Position numbers and translations under genes: made by a program
The notes under the pieces: generated by a model
What the model saw: the letters and a program-made list of their open reading frames with translations, nothing else
The model's database searches: none
What the model was told of the DNA's origin: nothing
Assembly (NCBI RefSeq): GCF_032884065.1
Contig: NC_088883.1
Coordinates: 32,304,237-32,368,236, forward strand
Reading direction: 5' to 3'
Length of the DNA stretch: 64,000 nucleotides
Origin: Artemia franciscana
Taxonomy: Eukaryota; Arthropoda; Branchiopoda; Anostraca; Artemiidae
Part shown: one piece after another, positions 1-12,711 of the stretch
Numbering within the stretch: position 1 is the first letter of the stretch
Layout of the letters: each line of letters begins with the position of its first letter

Positions 1-1930
1 TATATACATAATTCGGGCTCTATGTATGTCCGTTAGGGACAGGAGGTAAAGTTTAACGGTCAGCATTAAGGGATAATAAAAGTAAAGTGTTTAAGAATGT
101 TCTAAAGTAGTTTTTGGAATTCTATATTGTTTCCTGGAGGAGAGTTGAAGTACTAACTAATTCCGATCTGAGTAAGTCGATTATCTTCACTCAGGCTTTG
201 AGATTTGAACTGACAATATCCGAAGCTTTTCCTTAACAATTCTAGCTAAAGTTCGTATAAAATAAAGTAGCCCAAAAGTCTTTAACTTTTCTAAGTATTC
301 ATTAAATATAATTTTAATTATGATAATGTATAAGGTTCACATCTATCTTCTTTAATAACGACTCAAATAGAGTTATTATTAAATTATAGGTGTTAAATTT
401 AAGTACCTTTTAACCGGAGAATAAGTCTTCTATTTCCTAGTTATCCTTGTATTTTTCGCACAATACAAGTGTCTAGAGTACCACTACCCACATCACAGAT
501 ACGATATACACTGTCTTATAACAAAGTTAAGACTTCCAAAGATTTGTGAGGATTGAGAAAAACGAGGCGGTCCCAAAAATTGTAAATTGAAATGGGTTGT
601 CTCGCTCCAGTTTCGGGCATCGCAACTTCTTGAAAAGTTGGCTCGCAACTTATTTTTTCCAATTAATTCCATTGTTGTGTTCAAAACTAAAATGAAACAA
701 GAAAGACAGTGGTCTAAAACGGTGAATGGTTTTCTTTCTATTTAACATCTATGACAACTGAAGCCTTAAAATTATTGTTTCAGTCTTAAAATTATAATCA
801 GTTCTAAAAAGAGTATCCCATCTAGAGCTGTTAGAAAAAAGACGTATATGGGAAGCTAAGAAAAAAGAAGAAGCTAAACCTTAGCAGTATTACTTGGCTG
901 TACAAGAAATAATAGCAAACGGAAATCAAAAGTTCTAGTGCCCGTCTGAAGCAACAAAAGAGATCATATCGCAAGAAAGTGCCAGTTTCTACCGTTTCGA
1001 TTAGATTAGATCTATCTTTATCAACTACTAATTACAAAAACTATAAATACACACAACCGCCATGGGGAAGGCTCAAAGAGCCTGATGTTGGACGGCTGCA
1101 ATCCTCTGATTCTCAACCTAATTTAATAAGAAAAAAAAAAACAGAAACTAAAAAAAACGGAAACTAAAGAAGGACAAAACACTCTCACTCAATTACTCCT
1201 TAATACCAGAATATAAATAAATAAAGGCTAACAATAATTAAAAAAAAACTCAACTCAAAATTGTTTTGTGTCGCAACTCAAAATTTTGGATATAAAGAGC
1301 AACATTGACAGTTATAAAAACAGACATTATACCAAACGCAAGGGGATCGTCGTCTTTTTAACATCCATCACCCAGTACGGAAAAGTTTTTCTTGTGCAAA
1401 ACACAATAGAAATTGTTCCGTGTGTGTGGAAAGCTCCCTTAATCCTTGATCTTTACTTTAAAGTTTTATAGTACTTTAATGAAACCATATATGAGAGCAA
1501 AAATGTAGTTAACGAATAACTGCATGTGTTTAATTTATTGATTGGTTTTTCAACACTTCAATAAGAAAATTCATTATTTAAAAGAAAGTGCTTCAATAAG
1601 CTCTTCTGTTCTTGAGGCATTGTGAAAAATACTTATTATACCTGAAAAAGTCAAAATTTATCATAAGCGGGGAGGGGGCATAAGGGGCAGACCTCTTCAT
1701 ACACAGAATAGTTATACTCAGGTAAGCACTAGTTAAACTTTATAGTAAAGAGTGGAGGTCGAGGATGCCAGCCCCTGTCGTATACAGAATACTTTATGTC
1801 TTTCTGAAGTTCCAATACCACTTTTACATTTCACTGAAAAATATGTTGCATTTTTGTTTAAATCAGAAACGAAGTGAACAACTGCTTTACCATCAAAGTA
1901 GCTAATTAACGAAAAAATTCTTTATAAATC
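1..1930. other. AT-rich intergenic DNA, no gene supported
   Basis: No reading frame here resembles a known protein and no splice-bounded exon could be supported. The short open frames at 493-684, 979-1167 and 1268-1471 have low-complexity, non-protein-like composition. I see no recognisable repeat family shared with the rest of the window. Confidence 0.5.
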
Positions 1931-2351
1931 CTGCGCTCACTGAGGTCTATGTACTTTCTTCCTCAAAGGATACTTCGAACTATATTTTATTCGTTGGTTT
2001 ATCCATTTACTTTCTACGGTTGCCTCCTATGGAGCATTAACTTCTTTTGCAACTACATAAGAGTGCAAGTTCTACAAAATAAAGCTTTTAGAACCATCGA
2101 TAGGCATGTTCAGGATGTACATGGCACCTGTGCTTGTTTTAGATCCCTGAAGCTCCTTAATGAAAGTCAGATAAAAGATTACCAAGCTGCAGTATTTGTG
2201 TTTCAGTGTATGAATGGCTTAACCCCTGATATTTTAAGAGTTTTTACCAAATTAATAGTGACCTACATAATAAAGGAACTAGGCAAAGTGATAATTTAGT
2301 TGTTGATTCGTGTCGTGGTGCCAGATCTGCATTTTCAGTGGCCATGTACAT
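1931..2351 (+). pseudogene. LINE reverse-transcriptase C-terminal fragment
   Basis: The frame starting near 1931 reads LRSLRSMYFLPQRILRTIFY, followed by a YP..FYG..LW stretch and LQNKAFRTI, then FRSLKLL...IKDYQAAVFVFQCMNGLTPDI. This is the post-palm 'thumb' layout of non-LTR retrotransposon polymerases (CR1/Jockey/I-like): a connector, the lQ..a.R.i motif, then a leucine-rich segment ending in LP/TP.I. Near 2245 the reading switches frame and continues as SDLHNKGTRQSDNL, equivalent to the usual H.y.TR...L motif. The piece is 5'-truncated (upstream stop at about 1928) and frameshifted, so it is dead. Its continuation is found after a 0.6 kb interruption, at 2961. Clade assignment is tentative; LINE identity is fairly secure from the ordered motifs. 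Confidence 0.72.
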
Positions 2352-2936
2352 GGTGTTTAGGTGTAGTTGTAGTTGCACTTAGGTTACAAGCTTCTGTGTT
2401 AACATGGAGCGTTTTTTCTTGAGCCTGGTTCTATGAGACTGACCAATCGTGGAATAGGAATTTGGCTCGAGAATTGAAAGCTGAAAAATATGGATCAGGA
2501 CTTGGTGTTTTTGTGTGGAGTTTTGTCTGGATTGGGACTATATATGCTTATGACAAGGCAAGCTGGCAAAACAAAAGAGAGTGAAGGATATGCAAAAGGG
2601 AAATCTTCAAGGAACCCATGCATTTTGCTTCATCGAAGTATTGTTGTAATTTTCTCTGTCTGATTACACAGAAGCCTTCTGTTCTCCACATGCACAATAA
2701 GTTCTCAAGACAATCAACTCTTACGCCATTTCATGTCTGGACCACTTGCTCACCCTCCATTCCTCTCAAATTTCTTATGACTAAACCTTGATTTTGCTGT
2801 TGGAAACCCAGTCTTAGTTGCTGGTGAGTTGATCCAAACTGAATTATTATTACGCCTAGGAATGAGACTCTGAGACCTGTGTGAACGGGAGGTTTTTGCC
2901 AAGTCGTAATCGTAGTCGCAACTACGTCTAAACCCC
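2352..2936. mobile_element. Putative 585 bp MITE-like insertion inside the LINE fragment
   Basis: The ends are imperfect inverted repeats: GGTGTTTAGGTGTAGTTG at the left and, reverse-complemented, GGGGTTTAGACGTAGTTG at the right (15 of 18 matches). The block separates two consecutive parts of the same LINE C-terminus (1931-2351 and 2961-3043), which is what an insertion predicts. No transposase frame is open. I could not see a convincing target duplication, so the exact limits and superfamily are uncertain. Confidence 0.45.
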
Positions 2937-2960
2937 CTTGTGAATGGTCATTCAATAAAA

Positions 2961-3326
2961 CACCTGGGTCCATCTGTGTGGAATGAACCACCGTTGAGCA
3001 TTAGGGCGGCTGAACACGTGCATCAGTTTAAAAAAAAAATTTAAGAATTTATTTTTTGGGGTATCTGCAATTTGGTTATTTTTTTATTTTCGTTTTTGTT
3101 CAATATATAGTTTATAGCTGATTTATTTTTCGGTTTATTTGTAATAAATGTATTTAAATAGTTGAGGATTTTATTTCATTATTTTTTAAATTGTTGTGTT
3201 AATAGGTAAGTAGTTACGTGAACTTTCGTGCGACCGCAAACCCTCATAGGTTTTCTCCAGCAAGAAAGTGCTGTTTGGTTCACTTATTTATTTTGAGTGT
3301 GAAAATAAAAATCTTAATCTAATCTA
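2961..3326 (+). mobile_element. LINE 3' end: last codons plus short 3' UTR
   Basis: Translation from 2961 gives HLGPSVWNEPPLSIRAAEHV followed by HQFKKKI and a stop near 3043. GP..WN.LP..IR...HQFKK is the typical extreme C-terminus of LINE polymerases. The sequence then runs AT-rich to a tail AAATAAAAATCTTAATCTAATCT at about 3304-3326, which looks like the degenerate repeat tail many LINEs end with. It continues the frame of the 1931-2351 fragment after removal of the interrupting element. Confidence 0.6.
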
Positions 3327-3649
3327 TGCTATCGGTGTAATCATTTTCATTATGTGTGCTCAAGTAATGGAACAAATTGTGAATACGGACTTTGAACTGT
3401 AGTAATACTGACTGTGCTGTGACAAGTATGCATTTTACACGGTTGAAAACTAAGACAAGACACTACCCTATTTGTCATTTCTAGTGTGAAAATGGATTGG
3501 AAAGGAAAAATAATATATTTTTGCAAGTCAGTCGAATTTCGATTTATAGAGAAACCTTTGGTTTAGGCAGGCTGACTAGTTTTAGGCTAATCCATTTTCG
3601 ACTTCTAAGCCATTTTCTAAAAAGGCCTGTTTTTAAAAAGTCCAAGATA
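3327..3649. other. Unassigned AT-rich DNA
   Basis: Nothing recognisable: no ORF, no RNA gene, no repeat shared with other parts of the window. Confidence 0.4.
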
Positions 3650-4690
3650 GGTGACTTGACATAACCGGACCAGATCCGCTCTCTTTGGTGGATTGGCGGG
3701 GGGGGGGAGGGAGTAATTTGGAAAAATTAGAAAAATGAGGCATTTGTAACTTACGAATTGGTGATCAGATCTTAATGGAATTTGATATCTAGAAGGATCT
3801 TGTGCTTTAGAACTCTCATTTTAAATCCCCACCAGATCCGATGACATTGAAGGGAGTTGGAGGGGGAAACCGGAATTCTTGGAAAACGTGAAAATCGAGG
3901 TATCTTACGAATGGGTGATCGGATCTTAATGAAACTTGAAATATAGAAGAATATTATGTCTCAGATGCTCAATTTTCAATTCGAATCGGATCCGGGGATA
4001 TAGAGGGTTGGAGGGGGGGGGAAACAGAAATCATGGAAACCGGAAATCTTGGGAAACGCTTAGAGTGGAGAGATCGGGATGAAACTTGATGGGAAGAATA
4101 AGCACAAGCTATAGATACGAGATTGACATAATTGGTACGGATCCGTTCTCTTTGGGAGAGCTGGGGGTTGTTAACTTGGAAAAGTTAGAGAAATTGAGGT
4201 ATTTTTAACTTAAGAACGGGTGACCGGATCTTAATTAAATTTGATATTTAGAAGGAACTCATGTCTCAGAGCTCTTATTTCAAATCCCGATCAAATCTGT
4301 TGACACTGGGGGGAGTTGAAGGGGGAAATCTGAAATCTTGAAAAACGCTTATAAATGTCGTAGATAGGTGATTGACGTAACCTGACTGGATCCGCTCTCT
4401 TTGGAGGAGTTAGGTGGTGGGGCTCAGTGCTTTGGCGAGTTTGGTGCTTCTGGACGTGCTAGGACGATGAAAATTAGTAGGCGTGTCAGAGAGCTGTACA
4501 AATTGACTTGATAAAGTCGTTTTCGCCGATTCGACCATCTGGGGGGTTGTAGGGAGAGGAAAAATTAGAAAAATAGATGTATTTTTAATTTACGAGTGGG
4601 TGATCAAATCTTAATGAATTTTGATTTTTAGAAGGATCTCGTGACTCAGAGCTCTTATTTTAAATCCCGACCGGCATTAAGCCTCTGATT
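3650..4690. repeat. Degenerate tandem repeat, ~150 bp sub-unit
   Basis: A block beginning GATCNGATCTTAATGNAA and ending in a run like CAGAGCTCTTATTTNAAATCCC recurs at about 3763, 3917, 4220 and 4603 (spacings near 154, 303 and 383). A second module, GGATCCGCTCTCTTTGG, recurs at about 3673, 4139 and 4388. A third, GACATTGGGGGGAGTTGGAG-like, recurs at about 3842, 3995 and 4303. The modules alternate irregularly, so this is an old array with deletions. It is non-coding and not seen elsewhere in the window. Confidence 0.75.
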
Positions 4691-6017
<1,327 letters not shown>

Positions 6018-6317
6018 TTAAATAAAAAACAAACAAGTTTTTTCAACTGAAAGTAAGGAGCGACATTAAAAATTTTAAACGAACAGAAATTACTTCGTAT
6101 ATGGAAGGGGCTGCTTCCTCATCAACGCCCCGTTCTTTACACTAAGGTTTGACTCTTTCTCTCAACTCTTCCTTTTAAAACAGTAAAAAACTTTAGCGTA
6201 AAGAGCGGGGCGTTGATGAGGAAGCAGCCCCTTTCATATACGAAGTGATTTCTGTTCGCTTTAAATTTTAATGTCGCTCCTTACTTTCAGTTGAAAAAGT
6301 TGTTTTTTTTATTTAAT
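6018..6317. repeat. ~300 bp near-perfect palindrome at the start of A1
   Basis: The left arm (6018-6150) reads TTAAATAAA...AGTAAGGAGCGACATTAA...CGAACAGAAATTA...GCTTCCTCATCAACGCCCCG. The right arm (6190-6317) is its reverse complement, ending TTTATTTAA. The stem is about 130 bp and the loop about 40 bp. RNA or single-stranded DNA from it would fold into a long hairpin. Confidence 0.9.
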
Positions 6318-7672
6318 TTCTGAACGTTTTTGTATCAATGCATGTTTTGATTTTGGCTCTCCACAGAGAAAAAATTAAAACGAAATTTGCATATTTTTTT
6401 TTTTTTTTTTTTTTTTGGCTAAATGGATTTCTCATAATTTTAATCGAATGATTTTGATAAAAAAAGAGCGGGGGAGGAACCCTAGTTGCCCTCCAATTTT
6501 TTGGTTAATTAAAAAGGCAACTAGAACTTTTAATTTTTTACGAATCTTTTTATTAGTAAAAGATATAATTTTGTCCCAATTCATTAAGAATGACCCCTGA
6601 ATCACAAAAGCCGTAGAATAAATAGTTGACATTACTAAAAATACTTTAGCATAAAGAGCGAGGTATTAGGAGGAGGTGAGCCCCTCATATGGGTAATAAT
6701 TTCTGTTCGTTTTAAGTTTTAATGCTGATCCCTACTTCCAGCTGAAAAAACTTTTTTATATTTACTTTTTCATTGTTTTTTTTAAGTAATGCTAGTAAAT
6801 CCTGCGCTCCCTTCATGGAAATTTTCTTCCCCCATGACAAATTCCTCGATGGAAAGCTCCCCCAGAATATCCCTCTCTTCTCAACCCCTCCCCCAACCAA
6901 AAAATCCTCCTGAAAACGCCTGTTCACTTCCCAATAACCATTACTATATGTAAGCACCGGTCAAAGTTTGTAACTTGTAGCCCCTCCCACGGGGACTCTG
7001 GGGGAGTAAGTCGTCTCCAAAGACATAGTTATAAGGTTTTTCGACTACGCTGAATTAAATGGCTATCTCAGAATTTTGATCAGTTGACTTTGGGAAAATA
7101 ATTAGCGTGGGAGGGGGCCTAGATGCCCTCCAATATTTTTGGTCACTTAAAAAGGGCACTGGAACTTTTCATTTCCGTTAGAATGAGCCCTCTCGCAACA
7201 TTCTAGGACAAATGGGTCGATATGATCACCCCTGGGGAAAAAATACAAAAAACAAACAAAAAACAAACAAACAAATAAACACGCATCCGTGATCTGCCTT
7301 CTGGCAAAAAATACAAAATTCCACATTTTTGTAGATAGGAGCTTGAAACTTCTACAGTAGGGTTCTCTGATACGCTGAATCTGATGGTGTAATTTTCTAA
7401 TTACATCTAATAAGGTAAAATTTTAGATAAAATCTAAAAGTCATTAGAATCGTTAAGATTCTATGACTTTTAGGGGGTGTTTCCCCCTATTTTCTAAAAT
7501 AAGGCAAATTTTCTCAGGCTCGTAACTTTTGATGGGTAAGACTAAACTTGATTAAACTTATATATTTAAAATCAGCATTAAAATGCGATTCTTTTGATGT
7601 TACTTGGTTACGTTTTGGTTACTATTGAGCCGGGTCGCTCCTTACTACAGTTCGTAACCACGAACTGTTTGA
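6018..7672 (+). mobile_element. Family A element A1 (non-autonomous, terminal hairpin)
   Basis: Starts TTAAATAAAA after an A and ends CTGTTTGA before a T, with no visible target duplication. In order it contains: a ~300 bp palindrome; a T-rich spacer; one arm of a second palindrome (6640-6750); a C-rich block (6790-6910); a module with GTCCCC-like motifs and AATTTTGATC (6960-7200); an ACACGCATCCGTGATC motif (7277); a body ending GAGCCGGGTCGCTCCTTACTAC; and the terminal hairpin. It is 1655 bp long, close to A8 (1671) and A5 (1706). No coding capacity is seen. By its A/T insertion site and terminal TC (minus strand) it resembles Helitron-derived elements, but lacks a CTRR end; the class is therefore inference. 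Confidence 0.8.
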
Positions 7673-8939
7673 TTTACATGATTTGGACTTGGAGTTTGAC
7701 TTCGTGCTATTTACACTAAACTAGAAAAATAAACACCGCTTAAAGGCACTGCAGGCAAAAAGACCTTCGAATTAATGCCTATTAGACGGGTTTTCCATCG
7801 GAAGGGATGAACTGGTATCATTAAAGGGAGATATCGTTGCCAGACCGAGTTCACAGGAATTGTACTTCTTATTCCCAGTCTTTATCTTTGTGTACTTACA
7901 TCATGGGGTACCTCCTTCCCAGCTGCCACTGATTTCGTATTTTCAAATTATTTTCTTTAACCAGATATTACCCTGCTAAACCCCCAAACCCTATAACATG
8001 AAAAAAGAAATCAAAGAAATAAAATAATAGGATATCCCACATCATATATTTTGCCCATATTTTGGAACACAGGTAAAGTATTCTATTATTCTTTCTTTTT
8101 TCATCTTTTATTCTTTAAATTTTACATTTGGGGGGGGGATTTCTGTTAATAACGGCCTACGAGGAAATACCTTCCTGAGGAAATTTTCCACAGAGAATTG
8201 TCCAGAGAGGGGAGGGGGTTTTCCTGGGGAATTTTTCGAGGGGGATCACCCTAAAACTCACAGAGCTGATTCATTGAAATGAAATTCCTAAAGTTTAAAA
8301 AGCATAAGTACCAGGAATAACTCAAATGCGGTATATTTCATTCCTACCAAAAACTCTGCTGTTACACTACCCTGGTGGTCGGGATAACCTACGCCCAACT
8401 GAATTCATCGCTTGTGACAGGTAAAGTAGGTGGAAACTGTTTAATGCAGTTGCTTCATCTGTACCCCTATATGGTAAATAAACTGATTACCTGAAGATGG
8501 ATGTAATTTTCTTTTTTTTTGTGCGTGACTTCTAACCAGTCTTGCCCACCAACACTCGTCCTGTGGTTTCAAGGCTCATAAAACATGCTAAAATCTAACT
8601 ATATACGAAACCAACAGTTTTACAAATAAAATAATATATAATTTCTTACACCACGGTAAGTGATGCCTGAAATAAGGGTCTTTGGTAGTATAAAAAAAAG
8701 GAAATCATAGCTATTGTTGACATTTTTTCATCAGCTTAAGGAAATAATTGCAGCATTAAAAGCAATACGAACTATAATGCGTCAAACATAAAAAGGTAAA
8801 GTCGAAAAGAAAGTCTGACTAGGCCAGACAGCATTTCAGCTACACGGAAGCCAATATCATAGGCAGCGCTGCCTAAGTAAAGAGCGATTTGTGCACAATG
8901 TATTATTTATTTGTTCATTTTTTTTTTTACACCAGGGCA
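7673..8939. other. Unassigned DNA
   Basis: No supported gene. 8120-8260 carries G/C-rich phrases (GGGGGGGG, GGGGAATTTTTCGAGGGGG) that resemble degraded family A interior. The remainder is AT-rich. Confidence 0.35.
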
Positions 8940-11900
8940 CTTCGTATCGAAGGAGTTGTGGTAGGAACTTCAAAAATGGCTCGTTGAATCGGACATTGAA
9001 AGGGCTAGTACCCTGTTTGATAGTCGAAATTGATTGAAGGGCAACTAACCCCCCTCCCAAGCCCACCATTTCCCCAAACACATCCAATCAAAATTACGAG
9101 ATTGTCATTTTGTTCTAAGTGTATGAAAAGTTGGGAAATTAGGTCTTTGCGTGTAACACCACCCCTCCCCAGCCCCCAAGGCAAGGGATGTATGACATGC
9201 CTTGGGGCATATAAGGCTTATATAGAAAGGGTGATCGTATGAACTTTGTAGGGAGCTTATTGGATTGGTAATCAGATGTCTTAGTGGCTTTTTTAGGATT
9301 CAGAGTGCTCATAGGGTGGATACCCCCCTCCACCTCGTAATTTCCCGAAAAACATCTGATAGGAATTTTGAGATGGCCATTTGTTATCGCAGAAACTTCG
9401 AAAAAAGCTCATTGGATTGGAAACTGAAGGGTCTAGTGCCCCTTATAGTAGTTGAAAGTGATTGGAGGGAAACTAACCCCCCTCCTACGCCTATTATTTG
9501 CCCAAACGCATCCAATCAATATTTTGAGATAGCCATTTTGTTTAGTGTAGATAAAAAAGATCCAGAAATTATGTCTCTGAGGATGACCGCCCCCCTTCCC
9601 AGCCTTCAGGGCAAAAGCTGTAAGTTATGCCCTGGGGAATACAAGGTTTTTATAGAAAGGGTGGTCATATAAACTTTGAAGGGGACACACTGGATTAGTA
9701 ATTAGAAGTTATAGTACCCTTTTTGAGATTCAAAGTGATCGGAGGGCAAATACCCCTCCACCAGACCTCTATTGGGAATTGAAAGGGCCCTTTTTAATAG
9801 TCAAAGTGATTGGAGGGTAAAAATCCTCCCCCACCCCACGTCCATCAATTCCCAAAACATGTCTAATCAAAATTTTGAGATAGCCATTTTATTCAGCGTA
9901 GTTGAAAGGCCTGGAAATTACGTCTTTGAGGAGGATTACAGCCTCCCCCCCACAGACCTCAGCACAAGAATTGTAGGTTATGCCTCGAGTGCATAAAAAG
10001 TTTTTTTTTTTTTATGGAAACAGTGGTCATATAGACTACAAAGGAGACTCATTGGATTGGAAATCAGATATTCTAGTTCCCCTTTTATGAATCATAGTGA
10101 TCGAAGGCAGTCACCCCTCCTCCAAGTTTAATTTTCCATAAATACATCCTATAAAATTTTGAGATAGTAGTTTGTTCAAAAATAGTCCAAAGATCATATA
10201 ATGAGACCTTTGGAGCGGACAGAATCCCCCAGAGTCTGGGGGTAAGGGTTGTAAGTTATGCCCAAGGGGCATGTAAGGTTCTTATGGAAGGGGTGGTCGT
10301 GTGAACTTTAGAAGAAGCTCATTTGATTTGAAATATATAGTTCTAGTTCTCTTTTAAGAGTCAAACATGATGGAGAGCAACTAGCCCCCTTCCCTGACAT
10401 CCTCTTTTCTCAAAACGTATTCAGTTGAAATCGTGAGATAATCATTGTGTTTCCCATTGTCCGAAAATCATAAAACAATGTCTTAAGGGTTGATACAATC
10501 CCTCAGAGCCCATGGACAAGGGTTGTAAATTTTACCTGGGGCATCGGATGAAGCTCATTTGATTGGAAGTTGGAAGTTTTTGTGCCCTTTTAAGAGTCAA
10601 AAGCGAATGGAGGACAATCAGCCCCCCCCTCAAGCCTATCATTCCCCAAAACATATCCAATCGAAATTTTTAAAGAGCTATTTTGTCAGCATTGTTGAAA
10701 GGTCGAGTAATTATTTCTTTTGGAAAGGCAACCTCCCCACAGTCCTCAGTACAAGGACTGTAAGTTAGGCAATTCATTCGCAACCTAACATAGTATATGT
10801 TATTGAGAAAGGTATGCAGGTTTGAACTTTACTTTCCAAGAAAACGAGGGATATTCAAGTGAGCCTTTCAGAGAATTTTCAGGGGGATTGTTGAACTAGA
10901 TCAAAACACATTATGTGCATACGGATTGTCAAATGGGTGTAACACAGGAATAACTGAGTTTATTAATTTGGAAAATTCAGAAAACGATAAGGGAGATGAT
11001 CAAAAAGCTACCAATACAACTACAACTACCACCACTACTACTACTACACTACTCGATTTACAGTGTTAAGGGGAAAGTTGAAAGACGGTATTTATATGCA
11101 CATTGTCAAATTAGTGTATCTCAAGAATTGATTTGAATATTAAGTTAGAACTTTCAGATAATACTTAAAGGGGAAGATCATCTCAATAAAAGGCAAAATG
11201 TGCTCACTACTGCTAATACTACTGTTACTGTTACTTTTACTACTAATAATATTACTACTACTACTACTTCTATTGAAGCTACTTGTAAGGTTAAGAGCAT
11301 TAAGATGAAAATATCAAGAAGTACATTAACATACAGGTTATCAAAAGGATATATAAGCCATGTCATAGCAAAGGCTCATTGTATTAAGTTGAAACTTGTA
11401 GGAATCGATGAAAGGGATGTTCTACTGATCAAAAGACAATGGGTTAATACTACTGCTGCTAGTAGTACTACCACTATTCAACACAATTACTAGTAATATC
11501 AATTTAACTACTGTGACTACTATTACAACTATGCCTAAGGTTATGAAGGTGAAATTTTCATGAAATTTTGGGGTGGGAAGGTGATTAGGATCAGAAAACA
11601 CCCTCTGTATGCAAGTTGTAAAAAGGGTGTAACAATATTGTCTAAGGAACACTTTGGTTTGTGAAGTTGAAACTAACAGGGCTTGTTGTGAGGGTTTATG
11701 AACTATCCAAAGGAAAATATTTGCATCCTAATGCTACTGCTTCTACTCATACTACTGCTACTGTTATTGTTATTACTACTTTTATTACTACTACCGCCAC
11801 TAAAGCTTCGGCTATTACAATAATTTCTACTGCTACTACTACTACTGCTATTAAAACTAAATATATTAAGACCAAAGATTTGGGATATATAGAATCTGTA

Positions 11901-12387
11901 CGGAACTAATTCGAAACACAGTATGCCCACAAAGGTAATCAAGCTGAGGCATCCAAAATTTCTTCATATATGGTCGATGGACGGTTGAACTAGATCAAAA
12001 CAAACTACGAGCATTTGGACTTTCAAAAAGGTGACAAAAGTTATATAGGAAGAACAAATTATGTTATTAATTTAGACCTTTAAGGGTAAGTTGTGGGGGG
12101 TTTTAAAATAACTAAAAGGTCCTGTATGTATATGTATACTAACTAAAGGTCCACACTATAATATCGAGAATTGTCATTAAAACTTTTAAAGGAGCTACTT
12201 TGATTCAAAATTAAAAGTTCTGGTGCGCTTTTTAAGAGTGAGAAGAGATTGGGGTGTAAGCAGCCCGTCTCTCAAGTCTCTTCACTTTCCAAACGCATCC
12301 AGTCAAAATTTTGAGACACGCATTTTGTTCAGCATCGTAGAAAGGTCCAGCAGCTATGTCCTTAGGGATATTAGTCATCTCAACCCC
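8940..12387 (+). repeat. Family B array, copy I (tandem ~270 bp modules)
   Basis: A module reading roughly GGGCTCATTGGATTGG, AGTTCTAGTGCCCTTTTA, GGAGGGCAACTA, CCCCCCTCCCA, CAATCAAAATTTTGAGATAG, CCATTTTGTT, ATGTCTTTGAGGA, CAAGGGTTGTAAGTTATGCC recurs with drift. The AAAATTTTGAGAT core lies at about 9085, 9355, 9505, 9860, 10147, 10420, 10655 and 12300. Open frames such as 9265-9672 cross several modules and are repeat artefacts. The whole block matches 48041-51160 in the same order, so it is a dispersed element rather than a local expansion. Its right-hand continuation (16330-16970) has been pushed away by the foldback element at 12388. Confidence 0.8.
11015..11870. repeat. Degenerate ACT/TAC trinucleotide tracts within family B
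   Basis: Four ACT-rich tracts (about 11015-11055, 11198-11285, 11440-11540, 11720-11860) interrupt family B sequence. They produce threonine- or serine-rich open frames on both strands, which I regard as artefacts. An equivalent tract is at 49788-49865 in copy II. Confidence 0.85.
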
Positions 12388-12598
12388 AGTAGTAAAGGAA
12401 GCAATACGCCGACCGCAGCGCTATCTCGGTGTACTACTGGAGATGCAATCAACTTGTATCCGCCTATGCTATAACCACAGCTATATTCCTGATTTCAGAC
12501 GACACACATATGGTTATCTCAGCTTTCGATGATAAGAACATTTCCTGAAAACATCGCTTGCCAGGTATTACCAGATAGGCCTGTACTCCGACCAGCCA
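12388..12598 (+). repeat. Left outer terminal inverted repeat of the foldback element
   Basis: Shares with the right end the words GCAATACGCC/GCATTACGC, TTGTATCC, GACGACACACA, AGAACATTTCCTG, AACATCGCTTGCCAGGT, TACCAGATRGGCCTRTACTC. Identity is about 75-80% by eye, with small gaps. Confidence 0.85.
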
Positions 12599-12711
12599 GT
12601 ACTCTCACCATTCCTGTGACACACATAGCGTTATTCAAGCGTCCGGTGATAAGGACATTCATGGAAGCATTAGCGAATCGTATTTTTTTTATCACGTATC
12701 AGTATTAGTTT

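Noticed and set aside
9265..9672. 135-codon open frame
   Set aside because: It crosses tandem family B modules; the same peptide phrases recur imperfectly in other modules and frames, and copy II is not open.
11178..11942. Threonine-, serine- or valine-rich open frames on both strands
   Set aside because: They are products of ACT/AGT trinucleotide tracts inside family B, with equally open frames on the opposite strand.
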